36,775 bases of DNA from Streptomyces longispororuber (GTDB lineage: Bacteria; Actinomycetota; Actinomycetes; Streptomycetales; Streptomycetaceae): the NCBI RefSeq assembly GCF_024448165.1, contig NZ_JAMOLN010000096.1, forward strand, positions 1 through 36,775, in the 5' to 3' direction. The first letter of the stretch is position 1. Every line of letters starts with the position of its first letter. Positions 15,535-24,785 of the stretch are shown here, in pieces. A program made the translations under genes and the position numbers. The notes beneath the pieces are model-generated. The model saw nothing but the letters and a program-made list of their open reading frames with translations, searched no databases and was not told where the DNA came from.

Positions 15535-16584
15535 ATGCGCCGGGTTTCCCGCATAGCGGTCGCAGGCACCGCGACCGCCTCTCTCGCTCTCGCCCTCTCC
15601 GCTTGTGGCGGCACCTCCTCCGACGCCCAGTCGTCCGACGACGGCGGCAAGGCCAAGGGCCTCGCCATCGCCTACGACGTGGGCGGCCGTGGCGACCAGT
15701 CCTTCAACGACGCCGCCTACGAGGGCCTGCTCAAGAGCCAGAAGGAGTTCGGCTACAAGACGGCCGACCAGGAGCCGAAGGACGGCGAGTCCGACGACGA
15801 CAAGACCCAGCGCCTGGTGCAGCTGGCGAAGATGGGCTACAACCCGGTCGTCGGCATCGGCTACTCCTACGCCCCGGCGGTGAAGGAGGCAGCGGCGAAG
15901 TACCCGAAGACCACCTTCGGCATCGTCGACGACTCCTCGGTCCAGGGGAAGAACATCGCGGACCTGGTCTTCCAGGAGAACGAGGTCTCCTACCTGGCCG
16001 GCGTCACCGCCGCCCTGAAGACCAAGACCGACCACGTCGGCTTCGTCGGCGGCGTCGACAACGCGCTGATCAACAAGTTCGAGGCCGGCTTCCGCCAGGG
16101 CGTCGCGGACACCAAGAAGAGCATCAAGGTCGACGTCCAGTACCTGGACGAGGACCCGGCCAAGGGCTTCGCCTCGCCCGACCTGGGCAAGGCCGCCGCC
16201 GAGAAGCAGCTGGAGGACGGCGCCGACGTGGTCTACCACGCCGCCGGCCTGTCCGGTCAGGGCGTCATCGAGGCCGCCGCCGCCGCGAAGAAGTACGCGA
16301 TCGGCGTCGACTCCGACCAGTACAACCAGGAAGCCCTGGCGAAGTACAAGAGCTCCATCATCACCTCGGCCACCAAGGGTGTCGCCGAGTCGATCTACAA
16401 GCTCGCCAAGTCCGTCCAGGACGGCAAGCCGGAGACCGGCGTCATCACCGGCAACCTGAAGTCGGGTGAGGTCGCCCTCGCCGACTCCAACCCGGAGTTC
16501 AAGAACGACGCGAAGCTCCAGGCGGCCCTGAAGAAGGCCGAGGCGGGCATCGTCGACGGCTCCGTCAAGGTGCCCGTCAAGTAG
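15535..16584 (+). CDS. BMP family nucleoside-binding lipoprotein 2
   Basis: A 349-residue paralogue of the preceding lipoprotein. It shares long identical stretches (for example AYDVGGRGDQSFND, KTADQEPKDGESDDDK and VDVQYLDEDPAKGFASPD), so the pair is a tandem duplication. The lipobox LALSAC gives the lipidated cysteine at C24. Differences concentrate in the linker after the cysteine and in the C-terminal third (about 280-349), which could shift nucleoside preference. ATG 15535 has AAGGAG 9 bases upstream; a GTG at 15457 opens the frame but lies before the promoter-like region. It should deliver nucleosides to the ABC transporter encoded next, although two hairpins after the stop suggest its mRNA ends first. 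Confidence 0.92.
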   Translation: MRRVSRIAVAGTATASLALALSACGGTSSDAQSSDDGGKAKGLAIAYDVGGRGDQSFNDAAYEGLLKSQKEFGYKTADQEPKDGESDDDKTQRLVQLAKMGYNPVVGIGYSYAPAVKEAAAKYPKTTFGIVDDSSVQGKNIADLVFQENEVSYLAGVTAALKTKTDHVGFVGGVDNALINKFEAGFRQGVADTKKSIKVDVQYLDEDPAKGFASPDLGKAAAEKQLEDGADVVYHAAGLSGQGVIEAAAAAKKYAIGVDSDQYNQEALAKYKSSIITSATKGVAESIYKLAKSVQDGKPETGVITGNLKSGEVALADSNPEFKNDAKLQAALKKAEAGIVDGSVKVPVK

Positions 16585-16593
16585 TCCGCGAGC

Positions 16594-16662
16594 GGTCCGC
16601 CTCCGTCTTCGGCGGACCTGCCACGCAGGAACCGGGGTACGGGGATCCCTCCCCGTACCCCG
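16594..16662 (+). terminator. Two tandem hairpins after bmp2
   Basis: The first is GGTCCGCC (16594-16601) with GGCGGACC (16611-16618). The second, stronger, is CGGGGTACGGGG (16633-16644) with CCCCGTACCCCG (16651-16662) around a 6-base loop, followed by TTCGT. They probably terminate the abundant lipoprotein mRNA ahead of the ABC operon. Confidence 0.7.
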
Positions 16663-16730
16663 TTCGTGCGATCCTGCTCGGCATCGCATCCCGTACTCGA
16701 ACTCACTCCTCGCACACCGCTGTTGGGGCG

Positions 16731-16745
16731 CTACGCGTGTAGGCC
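16731..16745 (+). promoter_or_regulatory. Nucleoside-regulon palindrome upstream of ABC operon
   Basis: CTACGCGTGTAG (16731-16742) differs from the full palindrome CTACGCGCGTAG at one position. It overlaps TAGGCC (16740-16745), a weak -10, and lies 29 bases before the predicted ATC start at 16772. Confidence 0.6.
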
Positions 16746-16771
16746 GGCCCCCTTTCCCAGGAGAGTGCGCC

Positions 16772-18328
16772 ATCGCCACGACAAGCTCCCCGCCGACCGC
16801 CGTCGCCGTAGAACTCAAGGGCATCACCAAGCGGTTCCCCGGTGTCGTCGCCAACCACGACATCTGCCTCACCGTCCGCAAGGGCACCGTGCACGCCCTG
16901 GTCGGCGAGAACGGTGCGGGCAAGTCCACGCTCATGAAGATCCTCTACGGCATGCAGAAGCCGGACGAGGGCACCATCGCCATCCACGGCGAACAGGTCT
17001 CGTACTCCTCGCCGGCCGACGCCATCGCCCGCGGCATCGGCATGGTCCACCAGCACTTCATGCTGGCGGACAACCTCACGGTCCTGGAGAACGTGGTCCT
17101 CGGCAGCGAGAAGCTGTACGGGATCGGCGGCAAGGCCCGCCGCAAGATCCTGGAGATATCCGAGCGCTACGGCCTCGGCGTGCGCCCCGACGTCCTCGTC
17201 GAGGACCTCGGCGTCGCCGACCGCCAGCGCGTGGAGATCCTCAAGGTCCTCTACCGCGGCGCCACCACCCTGATCCTCGACGAGCCGACCGCCGTCCTCG
17301 TCCCGCAGGAGGTCGACGCGCTCTTCGACAACCTGCGCGAGCTCAAGTCCGAGGGCCTGGCGGTCATCTTCATCTCCCACAAGCTGGGCGAGGTGCTCTC
17401 CGTCGCGGACGAGATCACCGTGATCCGGCGCGGCACGACCGTCGGCACGGCCGTCCCCGCCGAGACGACCTCCAAGCAGCTCGCCGAGCTGATGGTCGGC
17501 AGCGAACTCCCGACGCCCGAGACCGCGGACTCCACCGTCACCGACCGCCCGGTCCTCCAGGTCGAGGAGCTGCGCCTGGCCGCCCCCGGCGGCGGCAAGC
17601 CGCTGCTCGACGGCATCTCCTTCACGATCCACGCCGGCGAGGTGCTCGGCCTCGCGGGTGTCGAGGGCAACGGCCAGACCGAGCTGATCGAGACCCTGAT
17701 CGGCCTGGAGCAGGCCGACAGCGGCACCGTCCGCCTGCTCGGCGACGACGTCACCGGCTGGCCCACGCGCAGGCGCCGCGAGTCCGGCGTCGGCTACATC
17801 CCCGAGGACCGCCACCGCCACGGCCTCCTCCTGGACGCCCCGCTGTGGGAGAACCGGATCCTCGGCCACGTCACCGAGGCCCCCAACTCCAAGGGCATGT
17901 GGCTCGACCCGAAGGCCGCGCAGGCCGACACCGAGCGGATCGTCAAGGAGTACGACGTCCGCACCCCCGGCATCGACGTGACGGCGGCCTCCCTCTCCGG
18001 CGGCAACCAGCAGAAGCTGATCGTCGGCCGCGAGATGTCGCACAGCCCGAAGTTCCTGATCGCCGCCCACCCCACCCGCGGCGTGGACGTCGGCGCGCAG
18101 GCCCAGATCTGGGACCAGATCCGCGAGGCCCGCCGCGAAGGGCTGGCCGTGCTGCTCATCTCGGCCGACCTCGACGAACTGATCGGCCTGTCCGACACCC
18201 TCCGGGTCATCTACGACGGCCGCCTGGTCGCCGACGCAGACCCGGCCTCCATCACCCCGGAAGAGCTGGGATCCGCCATGACCGGTGCCGCCTCGGGCCA
18301 CCTGGAGCACACGGAAGACGGTGCCTGA
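16772..18328 (+). CDS. Nucleoside ABC importer, duplicated ATP-binding subunit, apparent ATC start
   Basis: A 518-residue ATPase with two fused nucleotide-binding domains, as in BMP-type nucleoside importers. Domain 1 has Walker A GENGAGKST and Walker B LILDEPTAV but a degenerate signature. Domain 2 has a degenerate Walker A region (GVEGNGQTEL), an intact LSGGNQQK signature and AAHPTRGVDVG in place of Walker B. This asymmetric pattern is normal for the family. The frame has no ATG, GTG or TTG before codon 40, and beginning at GTG 16889 would remove the strand before Walker A. AGGAGA (16759-16764) is seven bases upstream of ATC GCC ACG ACA at 16772, which gives a normal N-terminus. The GTG at 16765 is in another frame. 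A point or indel error, or a true AUC start, are both possible. It is the first gene of a four-gene operon. Confidence 0.88.
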   Translation: MATTSSPPTAVAVELKGITKRFPGVVANHDICLTVRKGTVHALVGENGAGKSTLMKILYGMQKPDEGTIAIHGEQVSYSSPADAIARGIGMVHQHFMLADNLTVLENVVLGSEKLYGIGGKARRKILEISERYGLGVRPDVLVEDLGVADRQRVEILKVLYRGATTLILDEPTAVLVPQEVDALFDNLRELKSEGLAVIFISHKLGEVLSVADEITVIRRGTTVGTAVPAETTSKQLAELMVGSELPTPETADSTVTDRPVLQVEELRLAAPGGGKPLLDGISFTIHAGEVLGLAGVEGNGQTELIETLIGLEQADSGTVRLLGDDVTGWPTRRRRESGVGYIPEDRHRHGLLLDAPLWENRILGHVTEAPNSKGMWLDPKAAQADTERIVKEYDVRTPGIDVTAASLSGGNQQKLIVGREMSHSPKFLIAAHPTRGVDVGAQAQIWDQIREARREGLAVLLISADLDELIGLSDTLRVIYDGRLVADADPASITPEELGSAMTGAASGHLEHTEDGA

Positions 18329-18330
18329 CC

Positions 18331-19488
18331 ATGAACATCTTCAAGCGCTGGGATTCCGAGCGGGTCCTGCTCGCGGCGGCCGGTCCCGTCATCGCCCTGG
18401 TCGTGGCGTTCGCGCTGACCTCGATCGTGCTCGCGGCCTCCGGGGAGAACCCCTTCGAGCCGTTCTCGATCATGTTCGAGCAGGCGACGTTCTCCGACGT
18501 CCAGGTCCTCATCATCAATGACGCCGCCGGTCTCTACATCGGCGCGCTCGCCGTGGCCGTCGGCTTCCGGATGAACCTCTTCAACATCGGCGTCGAGGGC
18601 CAGTACCGGCTCGCCGCCTGCGTTACCGCCATCGTCGGCGCGCACATCGCCTTCCCGGCGTTCCTGCAGATCCCGCTGCTCATCCTGTCGGCCGCGGTCA
18701 CGGGCGCGATCTGGTCCGGCATCGCCGGTGTCCTCAAGGTGACCCGCGGCGTGAGCGAGGTCGTCTCCACGATCATGCTCAACTCCATCGCCGCGTCGGT
18801 GATCTCCTACCTCACCCTGGAGGACGCCTTCGGCGTCGCCGTCGGCAACAACCGGACCACCGGCGAGATGGACAAGGCCGGCTGGTTCCCGGGCATCGAC
18901 ATGGGCGAGGGCGTCGGCACGATCTACGGCTTCGTCATCGTCGGCGTCGCCCTCGGCGTCATCTACTGGCTGATGCTCAACCGCACCCGGTTCGGCTTCG
19001 ACCTGCGCGCTTCGGGCGCCTCCGAGTCCGCGGCCGCCGCCTCCGGCGTCTCGGCGAAGAAGATGGTCCTCACCGCGATGCTCCTGTCGGGCGCGATCGC
19101 GGGCCTCGCCGGCCTGCCGACGCTGCTCGGCTCGACGCACACCTTCTCCGACTCCTTCCCGGCCTCGCTCGGCTTCAACGCCATCACCGTGGCGCTGCTC
19201 GGCCGCAACAGCCCGGCGGGCATGGCGCTCGCCTCGCTGCTGCTGTCCTGGCTGTTCAACGCGGCCGACCCGCTCGACCTCCAGGGCTACAGCTCCGAGA
19301 TCGCCACGATCATGCAGGGCCTGATCGTGATCGCCGTGGTCGTCTCCTACGAGTCGGTCCGCGTCTGGGGCACCCGCCGCCAGCAACAGCGCGTCGGTGC
19401 CGAACTCGCCGCGGGCCACGTCCTCGGCACCACCGACAGCGACAGCGACGACACCAACGACACGAAGAAGGAGGTGGCGGCCCGATGA
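18331..19488 (+). CDS. Nucleoside ABC importer, permease subunit 1
   Basis: A 385-residue inner-membrane permease of the BPD_transp_2 family (like YufP/NupP). Hydrophobic helices run from about residue 13 to 345, with the family segments RMNLFNIGVEGQ and TRGVSEVVSTIMLN, and LRASGASESAAAASGVS in the cytosolic loop that contacts the ATPase. The last 30 residues are a hydrophilic Asp/Ser/Thr-rich tail with no known role. It starts two bases after the ATPase stop, and its TGA overlaps the next ATG (ATGA, 19485-19488). Together with the second permease it forms the channel for nucleosides delivered by the BMP lipoproteins. Confidence 0.92.
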   Translation: MNIFKRWDSERVLLAAAGPVIALVVAFALTSIVLAASGENPFEPFSIMFEQATFSDVQVLIINDAAGLYIGALAVAVGFRMNLFNIGVEGQYRLAACVTAIVGAHIAFPAFLQIPLLILSAAVTGAIWSGIAGVLKVTRGVSEVVSTIMLNSIAASVISYLTLEDAFGVAVGNNRTTGEMDKAGWFPGIDMGEGVGTIYGFVIVGVALGVIYWLMLNRTRFGFDLRASGASESAAAASGVSAKKMVLTAMLLSGAIAGLAGLPTLLGSTHTFSDSFPASLGFNAITVALLGRNSPAGMALASLLLSWLFNAADPLDLQGYSSEIATIMQGLIVIAVVVSYESVRVWGTRRQQQRVGAELAAGHVLGTTDSDSDDTNDTKKEVAAR

Positions 19489-20747
19489 GCACGGCTCCCG
19501 CACTCGACAAGACGCCGGCCGCCGCCCCGGCGACCCGGCGCAAGCTCAGCCTTCCCGTCCTGCTCCTGATCATCGCCGGGCTGCTCTGCCTGGTCTCGGC
19601 GGTCCGGCTGATCACCGACGCCGACGGCCTCACCTCCGTCAGCCAGATGTCCACGGCGCTGCGCCTCGCCGTCCCGATCGGCATGGCCGGTCTGGGCGGT
19701 CTGTGGGCCGAGCGGGCCGGTGTGGTCAACATCGGCCTGGAGGGCATGCTCATCCTCGGCACCTGGTTCGGTGCCTGGGCCGGCTACCAGTGGGGTCCGT
19801 GGACCGGTGTCGTCGCCGCCCTGATCGGCGGCGCGATCGGCGGCCTGGTGCACGCCCTCGCGACGGTCACCTTCAACGTGAACCACATCGTCTCCGGTGT
19901 GGCCATCAACATCCTGGCCCTCGGCGCCACCCGCTACCTCTCGGTCCTCACCTACGACGGCATGGAGGGGGCCACCTCCCGCCAGTCGCCCGCGGTGCCG
20001 AGCCTCGGCGAGTTCACGGTCCCCGGCCTCGCGGACGCCCTCGGCGACCTCAACAAGCAGGGCTACTTCCTGATATCCGACCTCGCCGGCCTGCTCGGCG
20101 GCGTGATGACCCGGGTGTCCTGGCTGACGCTGATCGCTGTCGCCCTGGTCCCGCTCTCCTGGTGGATCCTGTGGCGCACCTCGTTCGGTCTGCGCCTGCG
20201 CTCCTGCGGTGAGAACCCGATCGCGGCCGAGTCGCTCGGCGTCAACGTGATCAAGTACAAGTACCTGGCCGTGATCATCTCCGGCGCGCTGGCCGGTCTC
20301 GGCGGCGCCTTCCTCTCCATGGTCTCCTCCAACTACTACCTGGAGGGCCAGACCGGCGGCCGCGGCTACATCGGTCTCGCCGCGATGATCTTCGGCAACT
20401 GGATGCCGGGCGGACTCGCCCTGGGCGCGGGCCTGTTCGGTTACAGCGACACCCTCAAGGTCCGCGGCGGCACGGAGAACACGCACGCGCTGCTCCTGCT
20501 GATCGCGATCCTGGCGCTGCTCGCGGTGGCCTGGCTGATCTGGAAGAAGAAGTACGTGGGCGGCGTCGTGACGCTCGCCGTCTCGGTGCTGCTCTTCTTC
20601 TGGTACGCGTCCACGGACTCGGTGCCGAGCCAGGTCGCCACGGCGATGCCGTACGTCCTGACCATGCTGGTTCTGGCACTCTCGGCCCAACGGCTGCGCA
20701 TGCCGAAGGCGAACGGACAGCCGTACCGGAAGGGACAGGGCAAGTGA
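19485..20747 (+). CDS. Nucleoside ABC importer, permease subunit 2
   Basis: A 420-residue polytopic permease of the same family (YufQ/NupQ-like). The core has WAERAGVVNIGLEGMLI, the family hallmark, then VNHIVSGVAINILALG, and the coupling-loop segment LRLRSCGENPIAAESLGVN. The C-terminal 90 residues add three more hydrophobic helices (about 325-410), which makes it longer than the 300-320 residues common in the family. It overlaps the first permease by four bases and the cytidine deaminase gene by four (GTGA, 20744-20747), so import and the first catabolic step are translationally coupled. Confidence 0.92.
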   Translation: MSTAPALDKTPAAAPATRRKLSLPVLLLIIAGLLCLVSAVRLITDADGLTSVSQMSTALRLAVPIGMAGLGGLWAERAGVVNIGLEGMLILGTWFGAWAGYQWGPWTGVVAALIGGAIGGLVHALATVTFNVNHIVSGVAINILALGATRYLSVLTYDGMEGATSRQSPAVPSLGEFTVPGLADALGDLNKQGYFLISDLAGLLGGVMTRVSWLTLIAVALVPLSWWILWRTSFGLRLRSCGENPIAAESLGVNVIKYKYLAVIISGALAGLGGAFLSMVSSNYYLEGQTGGRGYIGLAAMIFGNWMPGGLALGAGLFGYSDTLKVRGGTENTHALLLLIAILALLAVAWLIWKKKYVGGVVTLAVSVLLFFWYASTDSVPSQVATAMPYVLTMLVLALSAQRLRMPKANGQPYRKGQGK

Positions 20748-21133
20748 CCGACACCGACTGGGAGGCCCTGCGGGCGGCCGCGCGCGAGGCCATGTCCCGT
20801 GCGTACGCCCCGTACTCGGGCTTCCCGGTCGGTGCGGCGGCCCGCGTCGACGACGGCCGCACGGTCACCGGCTGCAACGTCGAGAACGCCTCGTACGGCA
20901 TAGGACTGTGCGCCGAGTGCGGGCTGGTCTCGCAGCTGCAGCTCACGGGCGGCGGGCGGCTGACGCACTTCACGTGCGTGGACGGCAAGGGCGACCTGCT
21001 CATGCCGTGCGGCCGCTGCCGCCAGCTGCTGTACGAGTTCGGCGGCCGGGAGCTGCTCCTGGAGACGCCGGGCGGGGTGCGGACGCTGGCGGAGATGCTG
21101 CCGGACGCGTTCGGCCCCGAGCACCTGAACTGA
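20744..21133 (+). CDS. cdd: Cytidine deaminase
   Basis: A 129-residue homotetrameric-type cytidine deaminase, converting cytidine and deoxycytidine to uridine and deoxyuridine. The substrate-binding YAPYSGFPVGAA and CNVENASYG, the zinc ligand plus proton shuttle C56-A57-E58, and the second zinc site PCGRC (C89, C92) are all present, so it should be active. It begins with a GTG overlapping the permease stop. As the last gene of the importer operon it acts on cytidine as it enters, and the uridine or deoxyuridine formed can be cleaved by the phosphorylase encoded next. A strong terminator follows 13 bases after the stop. Confidence 0.95.
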   Translation: MTDTDWEALRAAAREAMSRAYAPYSGFPVGAAARVDDGRTVTGCNVENASYGIGLCAECGLVSQLQLTGGGRLTHFTCVDGKGDLLMPCGRCRQLLYEFGGRELLLETPGGVRTLAEMLPDAFGPEHLN

Positions 21134-21146
21134 CGGTTCCCGTACG

Positions 21147-21190
21147 CGCGTCGGGCCCGGTACCGCTCTCGCGGTGCCGGGCCCGACGCG
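21147..21190 (+). terminator. Strong 20-bp hairpin terminator of the importer-cdd operon
   Basis: Arms 21147-21166 and 21171-21190 pair over 20 bp with a single G-T wobble and a TCTC tetraloop. This is the strongest rho-independent-like structure in this part of the window and separates cdd from deoA. Confidence 0.85.
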
Positions 21191-21295
21191 TGGTGGGGCC
21201 CCCGGGGTCACCGCGTTGCGCAGCCGCTTGTTCCCGCCGGGCGGGTCGTCGACGGTGATGCGTCGGCCGTCGCCCGGACGTCTTCACCTGCGGCG

Positions 21296-21311
21296 TCTAT
21301 GCGCGTAGAGT
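21296..21311 (+). promoter_or_regulatory. Nucleoside-regulon palindrome and -10 upstream of deoA
   Basis: TCTATGCGCGTAGA (21296-21309) is a 14-bp palindrome with one mismatch. Its right end overlaps TAGAGT (21306-21311), a good -10. The transcript would start near 21318, giving a leader of about 43 bases that contains the ribosome binding site GGAAGGAAAG. Confidence 0.7.
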
Positions 21312-21360
21312 CGGCGGGATCCACGCGCGCACCTCGCACGCCCGAGCCGGAAGGAAAGCC

Positions 21361-22638
<1,278 letters not shown>

Positions 22639-22671
22639 CCTGGGGATTTCTCCGAGGCGTCCCTTTCGGGT

Positions 22672-22705
22672 GAACGGGATCGGTGGACCCGCGCCGGTCC
22701 CGTTC
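22672..22705 (+). terminator. Hairpin terminator after deoA
   Basis: GAACGGGATCGG (22672-22683) pairs with CCGGTCCCGTTC (22694-22705) over 12 bp with one wobble and a 10-base loop. It lies 34 bases after the deoA stop and before the Uma2 gene. Confidence 0.6.
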
Positions 22706-22743
22706 GGCATGCTGGTATCGGTGACGACCGAAGGAGCACCGCC

Positions 22744-23334
22744 ATGAGCGCACTCGCCGTCGAGCCCGGGCCGTCCGCCGGCTCGGACTGGGACGCGACC
22801 GTCCGTGTCTGGGAGGAGACGGACGCCCCCGAGGGCTGCAAGGTGGAGATCATCGAGGGGATCGTCACCTTGGCACCGCCGCCTTCCGAAGAGCACAACG
22901 ATGCTGCTGAGCTGGTCCAGCGCCTTCTCTACAGCGTGGTCACTGATGACTACGGGATCTACCAGACCCTGGGCCTGGTCGCCGCCGACGCCAAGGGCCT
23001 CTACATCCCCGACCTCTGCGTGGTCCCGCGGGCCGCCTTGCGGGAACGCCGGCGTGTCCAGGCCGCCGAGGCAGAACTGGTCGTGGAGATCACCTCACCG
23101 AGCAACGCCAACCACGACCGGGTCAAGAAGGCCCACGGCTACGCCAAGGCGGGCGTCCCGCTCTATCTGCTCCTCGACCCGTGGCACTCCGGTCGTCCGA
23201 CCGCGACCCTCTACGGTGAGCCCGCGAACGGCACCTACCGGGTGCTGGCCTCCGTCGAGTACGGCGAGGAGCTCAGGCTGCCCGCCCCCTTCGACGTCAC
23301 CCTCGACACCAACGGGCTCCCCCTCAACGACTGA
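22744..23334 (+). CDS. Uma2 family protein (predicted restriction-endonuclease-like fold)
   Basis: A 196-residue Uma2/DUF820 protein. The PD-(D/E)XK-like elements are visible: a glutamate-bearing VEIIEGIV (about 37-44), YIPDLCVV (about 86-93) and LVVEITSPSN followed by DRVKKAHGYAKAGVP (about 114-140), which supplies the E and K residues. Uma2 proteins are very common in cyanobacteria and streptomycetes; their physiological role is not established, although a nuclease fold is predicted. ATG 22744 has GAAGGAG seven bases upstream. It is a single gene, convergent with the AEC transporter gene, with only two bases between the stops. No toxin-antitoxin partner or transposase is present. Confidence 0.85.
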   Translation: MSALAVEPGPSAGSDWDATVRVWEETDAPEGCKVEIIEGIVTLAPPPSEEHNDAAELVQRLLYSVVTDDYGIYQTLGLVAADAKGLYIPDLCVVPRAALRERRRVQAAEAELVVEITSPSNANHDRVKKAHGYAKAGVPLYLLLDPWHSGRPTATLYGEPANGTYRVLASVEYGEELRLPAPFDVTLDTNGLPLND

Positions 23335-23336
23335 CG

Positions 23337-24275
23337 TCACCCCAGCAGCGCCGCCACCACGACCAGCACCGGCACCGAGACCATCGTCGACAGCAGGATC
23401 GACTCCCGGGCCAGCCGCTCGCCCACCCGATATCGGCTCGCGTACGTGAAGAGGTTCTGGGCCGCCGGGAGCGCCGAGGTCACCACGACGTCCAGGAGAC
23501 GGGCGCCGTGCAGGCCGAAGACGAACGAGGCCAGCGCCCAGGCCGCCAGCGGCTGGCCGATCGCCTTGAGGGACGTCGACAGCAGCACCGGCACCCGGTC
23601 CGCGCCCCGGCCGCCCGGCCAGGAACTGCCGCACAGCGAGATCCCGAACGCGATCAGGATCGCCGGGACCGACATGTTCGCGATCAGTTCCAGCGGGTCG
23701 AAGACGGGGGAGGGCACCGTCCAACCCGTCGCCGACACCAGCACCCCGGACAGCGAACCGATCGCGATCGGATTGCGGAACGGCGTGAAGAGGCGCTGCG
23801 CCCACGTGAGCCGCGGCCCGGACGACGCCTCCGCCAGGTCCAGGATCGTCAGGGCGACCGGGGTCACCACGATCTGCTGGAAGAGCAGGACCGGCGCCAC
23901 GAGCGACGCGTCGCCCAGCACGTACACCGCGATCGGGATGCCCAGGTTCCCCGAGTTCACGTACGAGGAGCAGAGCGCGCCGATCGTGGTGCGGCCCACG
24001 CCCCAGCGGCGCACGACCCCCACCGTCACGAAGACGCTCGCCACCGCCACCGTGGACAGCGCGGTGACCAGCAGGCTCGGCGAGAGGATCAGGGACAGGT
24101 CGGCCTTGGCGAGCATCGTGAAGAGCAGGGCGGGCGTCGCCACGTGGAAGGCCAGCTTGGTGAGGACCTCGCGGCCGCCGTCGCCGAGATAGCCGCGCCG
24201 CCCGATCACGTAACCGACCGCGATGACGACCGCGATGACCGCGAATCCGTTGAGTACCCCCTGCACGTACCCCAC
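23337..24275 (-). CDS. AEC family transporter (auxin efflux carrier-like)
   Basis: A 312-residue integral membrane protein with about ten hydrophobic helices in two inverted halves of five, the fold of the AEC / bile-acid transporter superfamily. The conserved SYVNSGNLGIP segment (about 109-119) marks the crossover region of the first half, and LPAAQNLFTYA marks that of the second. Bacterial members export or import organic acids such as malate or malonate. No metabolic gene nearby hints at the substrate. The first start is GTG at 24275 and a second in-frame GTG lies three codons later. A pair of TCAACGT repeats lies 25-49 bases upstream. Confidence 0.88.
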   Translation of the reverse strand: MGYVQGVLNGFAVIAVVIAVGYVIGRRGYLGDGGREVLTKLAFHVATPALLFTMLAKADLSLILSPSLLVTALSTVAVASVFVTVGVVRRWGVGRTTIGALCSSYVNSGNLGIPIAVYVLGDASLVAPVLLFQQIVVTPVALTILDLAEASSGPRLTWAQRLFTPFRNPIAIGSLSGVLVSATGWTVPSPVFDPLELIANMSVPAILIAFGISLCGSSWPGGRGADRVPVLLSTSLKAIGQPLAAWALASFVFGLHGARLLDVVVTSALPAAQNLFTYASRYRVGERLARESILLSTMVSVPVLVVVAALLG

Positions 24276-24299
24276 CCTCGGCCGCGAACGAACCGCAGG

Positions 24300-24324
24300 T
24301 CAACGTTGATCCAGCTCAACGTGA
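24300..24324. promoter_or_regulatory. TCAACGT repeats in AEC/STAS divergent region
   Basis: TCAACGTTGA (24300-24309) is a perfect 10-bp palindrome. TCAACGTGA (24316-24324) repeats its left half 16 bases further on. The pair sits in the 81-base gap between two divergent genes, so it may be an operator for either. No regulator gene is adjacent. Confidence 0.4.
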
Positions 24325-24356
24325 CCCAGCACACGCCGCGTATCCGGACGGCACCG

Positions 24357-24785
24357 ATGAGTTCCGGCCCGCCGCCCGGTCCTGATTACGTGGCTGCTTC
24401 CTCGTCTCCTTCTGTCGTGGTGGTCGCCGGGCCCGTCCGACCCGGCGACGCACCCGGGTTGTGCGAGCGCGTCCTCGCCGCCCGGGCGATCACACCGACC
24501 GTGGTCGTCGACGTCTCCGGGGTGACCGGCGCCGACCTCGCGACCATCGACGCCCTCGCCCGGATGCAGCTCGCGGCCCGCCGGGCCGGGGGACGGATCA
24601 GGCTGCGCGATCCGTCCCCGAAGCTGGCCCTGCTGATCCAACTCGCCGGTCTTGCCGGTGTGCTGAGAGCCGAGGCGCCCGGGGCGGACGACTCAGGCGT
24701 CGAGGTGCTCCGGGACGCCGAACAGCGGGAACCACCGCTTGCTGAGGTCCAGGAAGCAGTGGAATCCGGCGATCCGGCCCTCTGA
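24357..24785 (+). CDS. STAS domain protein (anti-sigma antagonist-like)
   Basis: A 142-residue protein with a STAS-type alternation of strands and helices between about 18 and 106 (VVVVAGPVRP, TVVVDVSGVTGADLATIDALARMQ, IRLRDPSPKLALLIQLAGL). Classical SpoIIAA-type antagonists carry a phosphorylatable Ser-Ser-Gly after the second strand. Here the site reads ADLATID, so phosphoregulation is doubtful. The last 31 codons run over the 3' end of the convergent sigma-factor gene, a 93-base overlap. The acidic C-terminal tail with its VQE segment resembles tails of other streptomycete STAS proteins from memory, which supports the full length. ATG 24357 has no strong ribosome binding site. A partner kinase is not encoded here. 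Confidence 0.7.
   Translation: MSSGPPPGPDYVAASSSPSVVVVAGPVRPGDAPGLCERVLAARAITPTVVVDVSGVTGADLATIDALARMQLAARRAGGRIRLRDPSPKLALLIQLAGLAGVLRAEAPGADDSGVEVLRDAEQREPPLAEVQEAVESGDPAL

Noticed and set aside
16765..16767. GTG as start of the ABC ATPase
   Set aside because: It is in a different reading frame and directly abuts the ribosome binding site, so it cannot produce this protein without a frameshift.
22744..23334. Uma2 gene as part of a mobile element or toxin-antitoxin pair
   Set aside because: No terminal repeats, transposase or partner gene; it is a single gene with normal composition.
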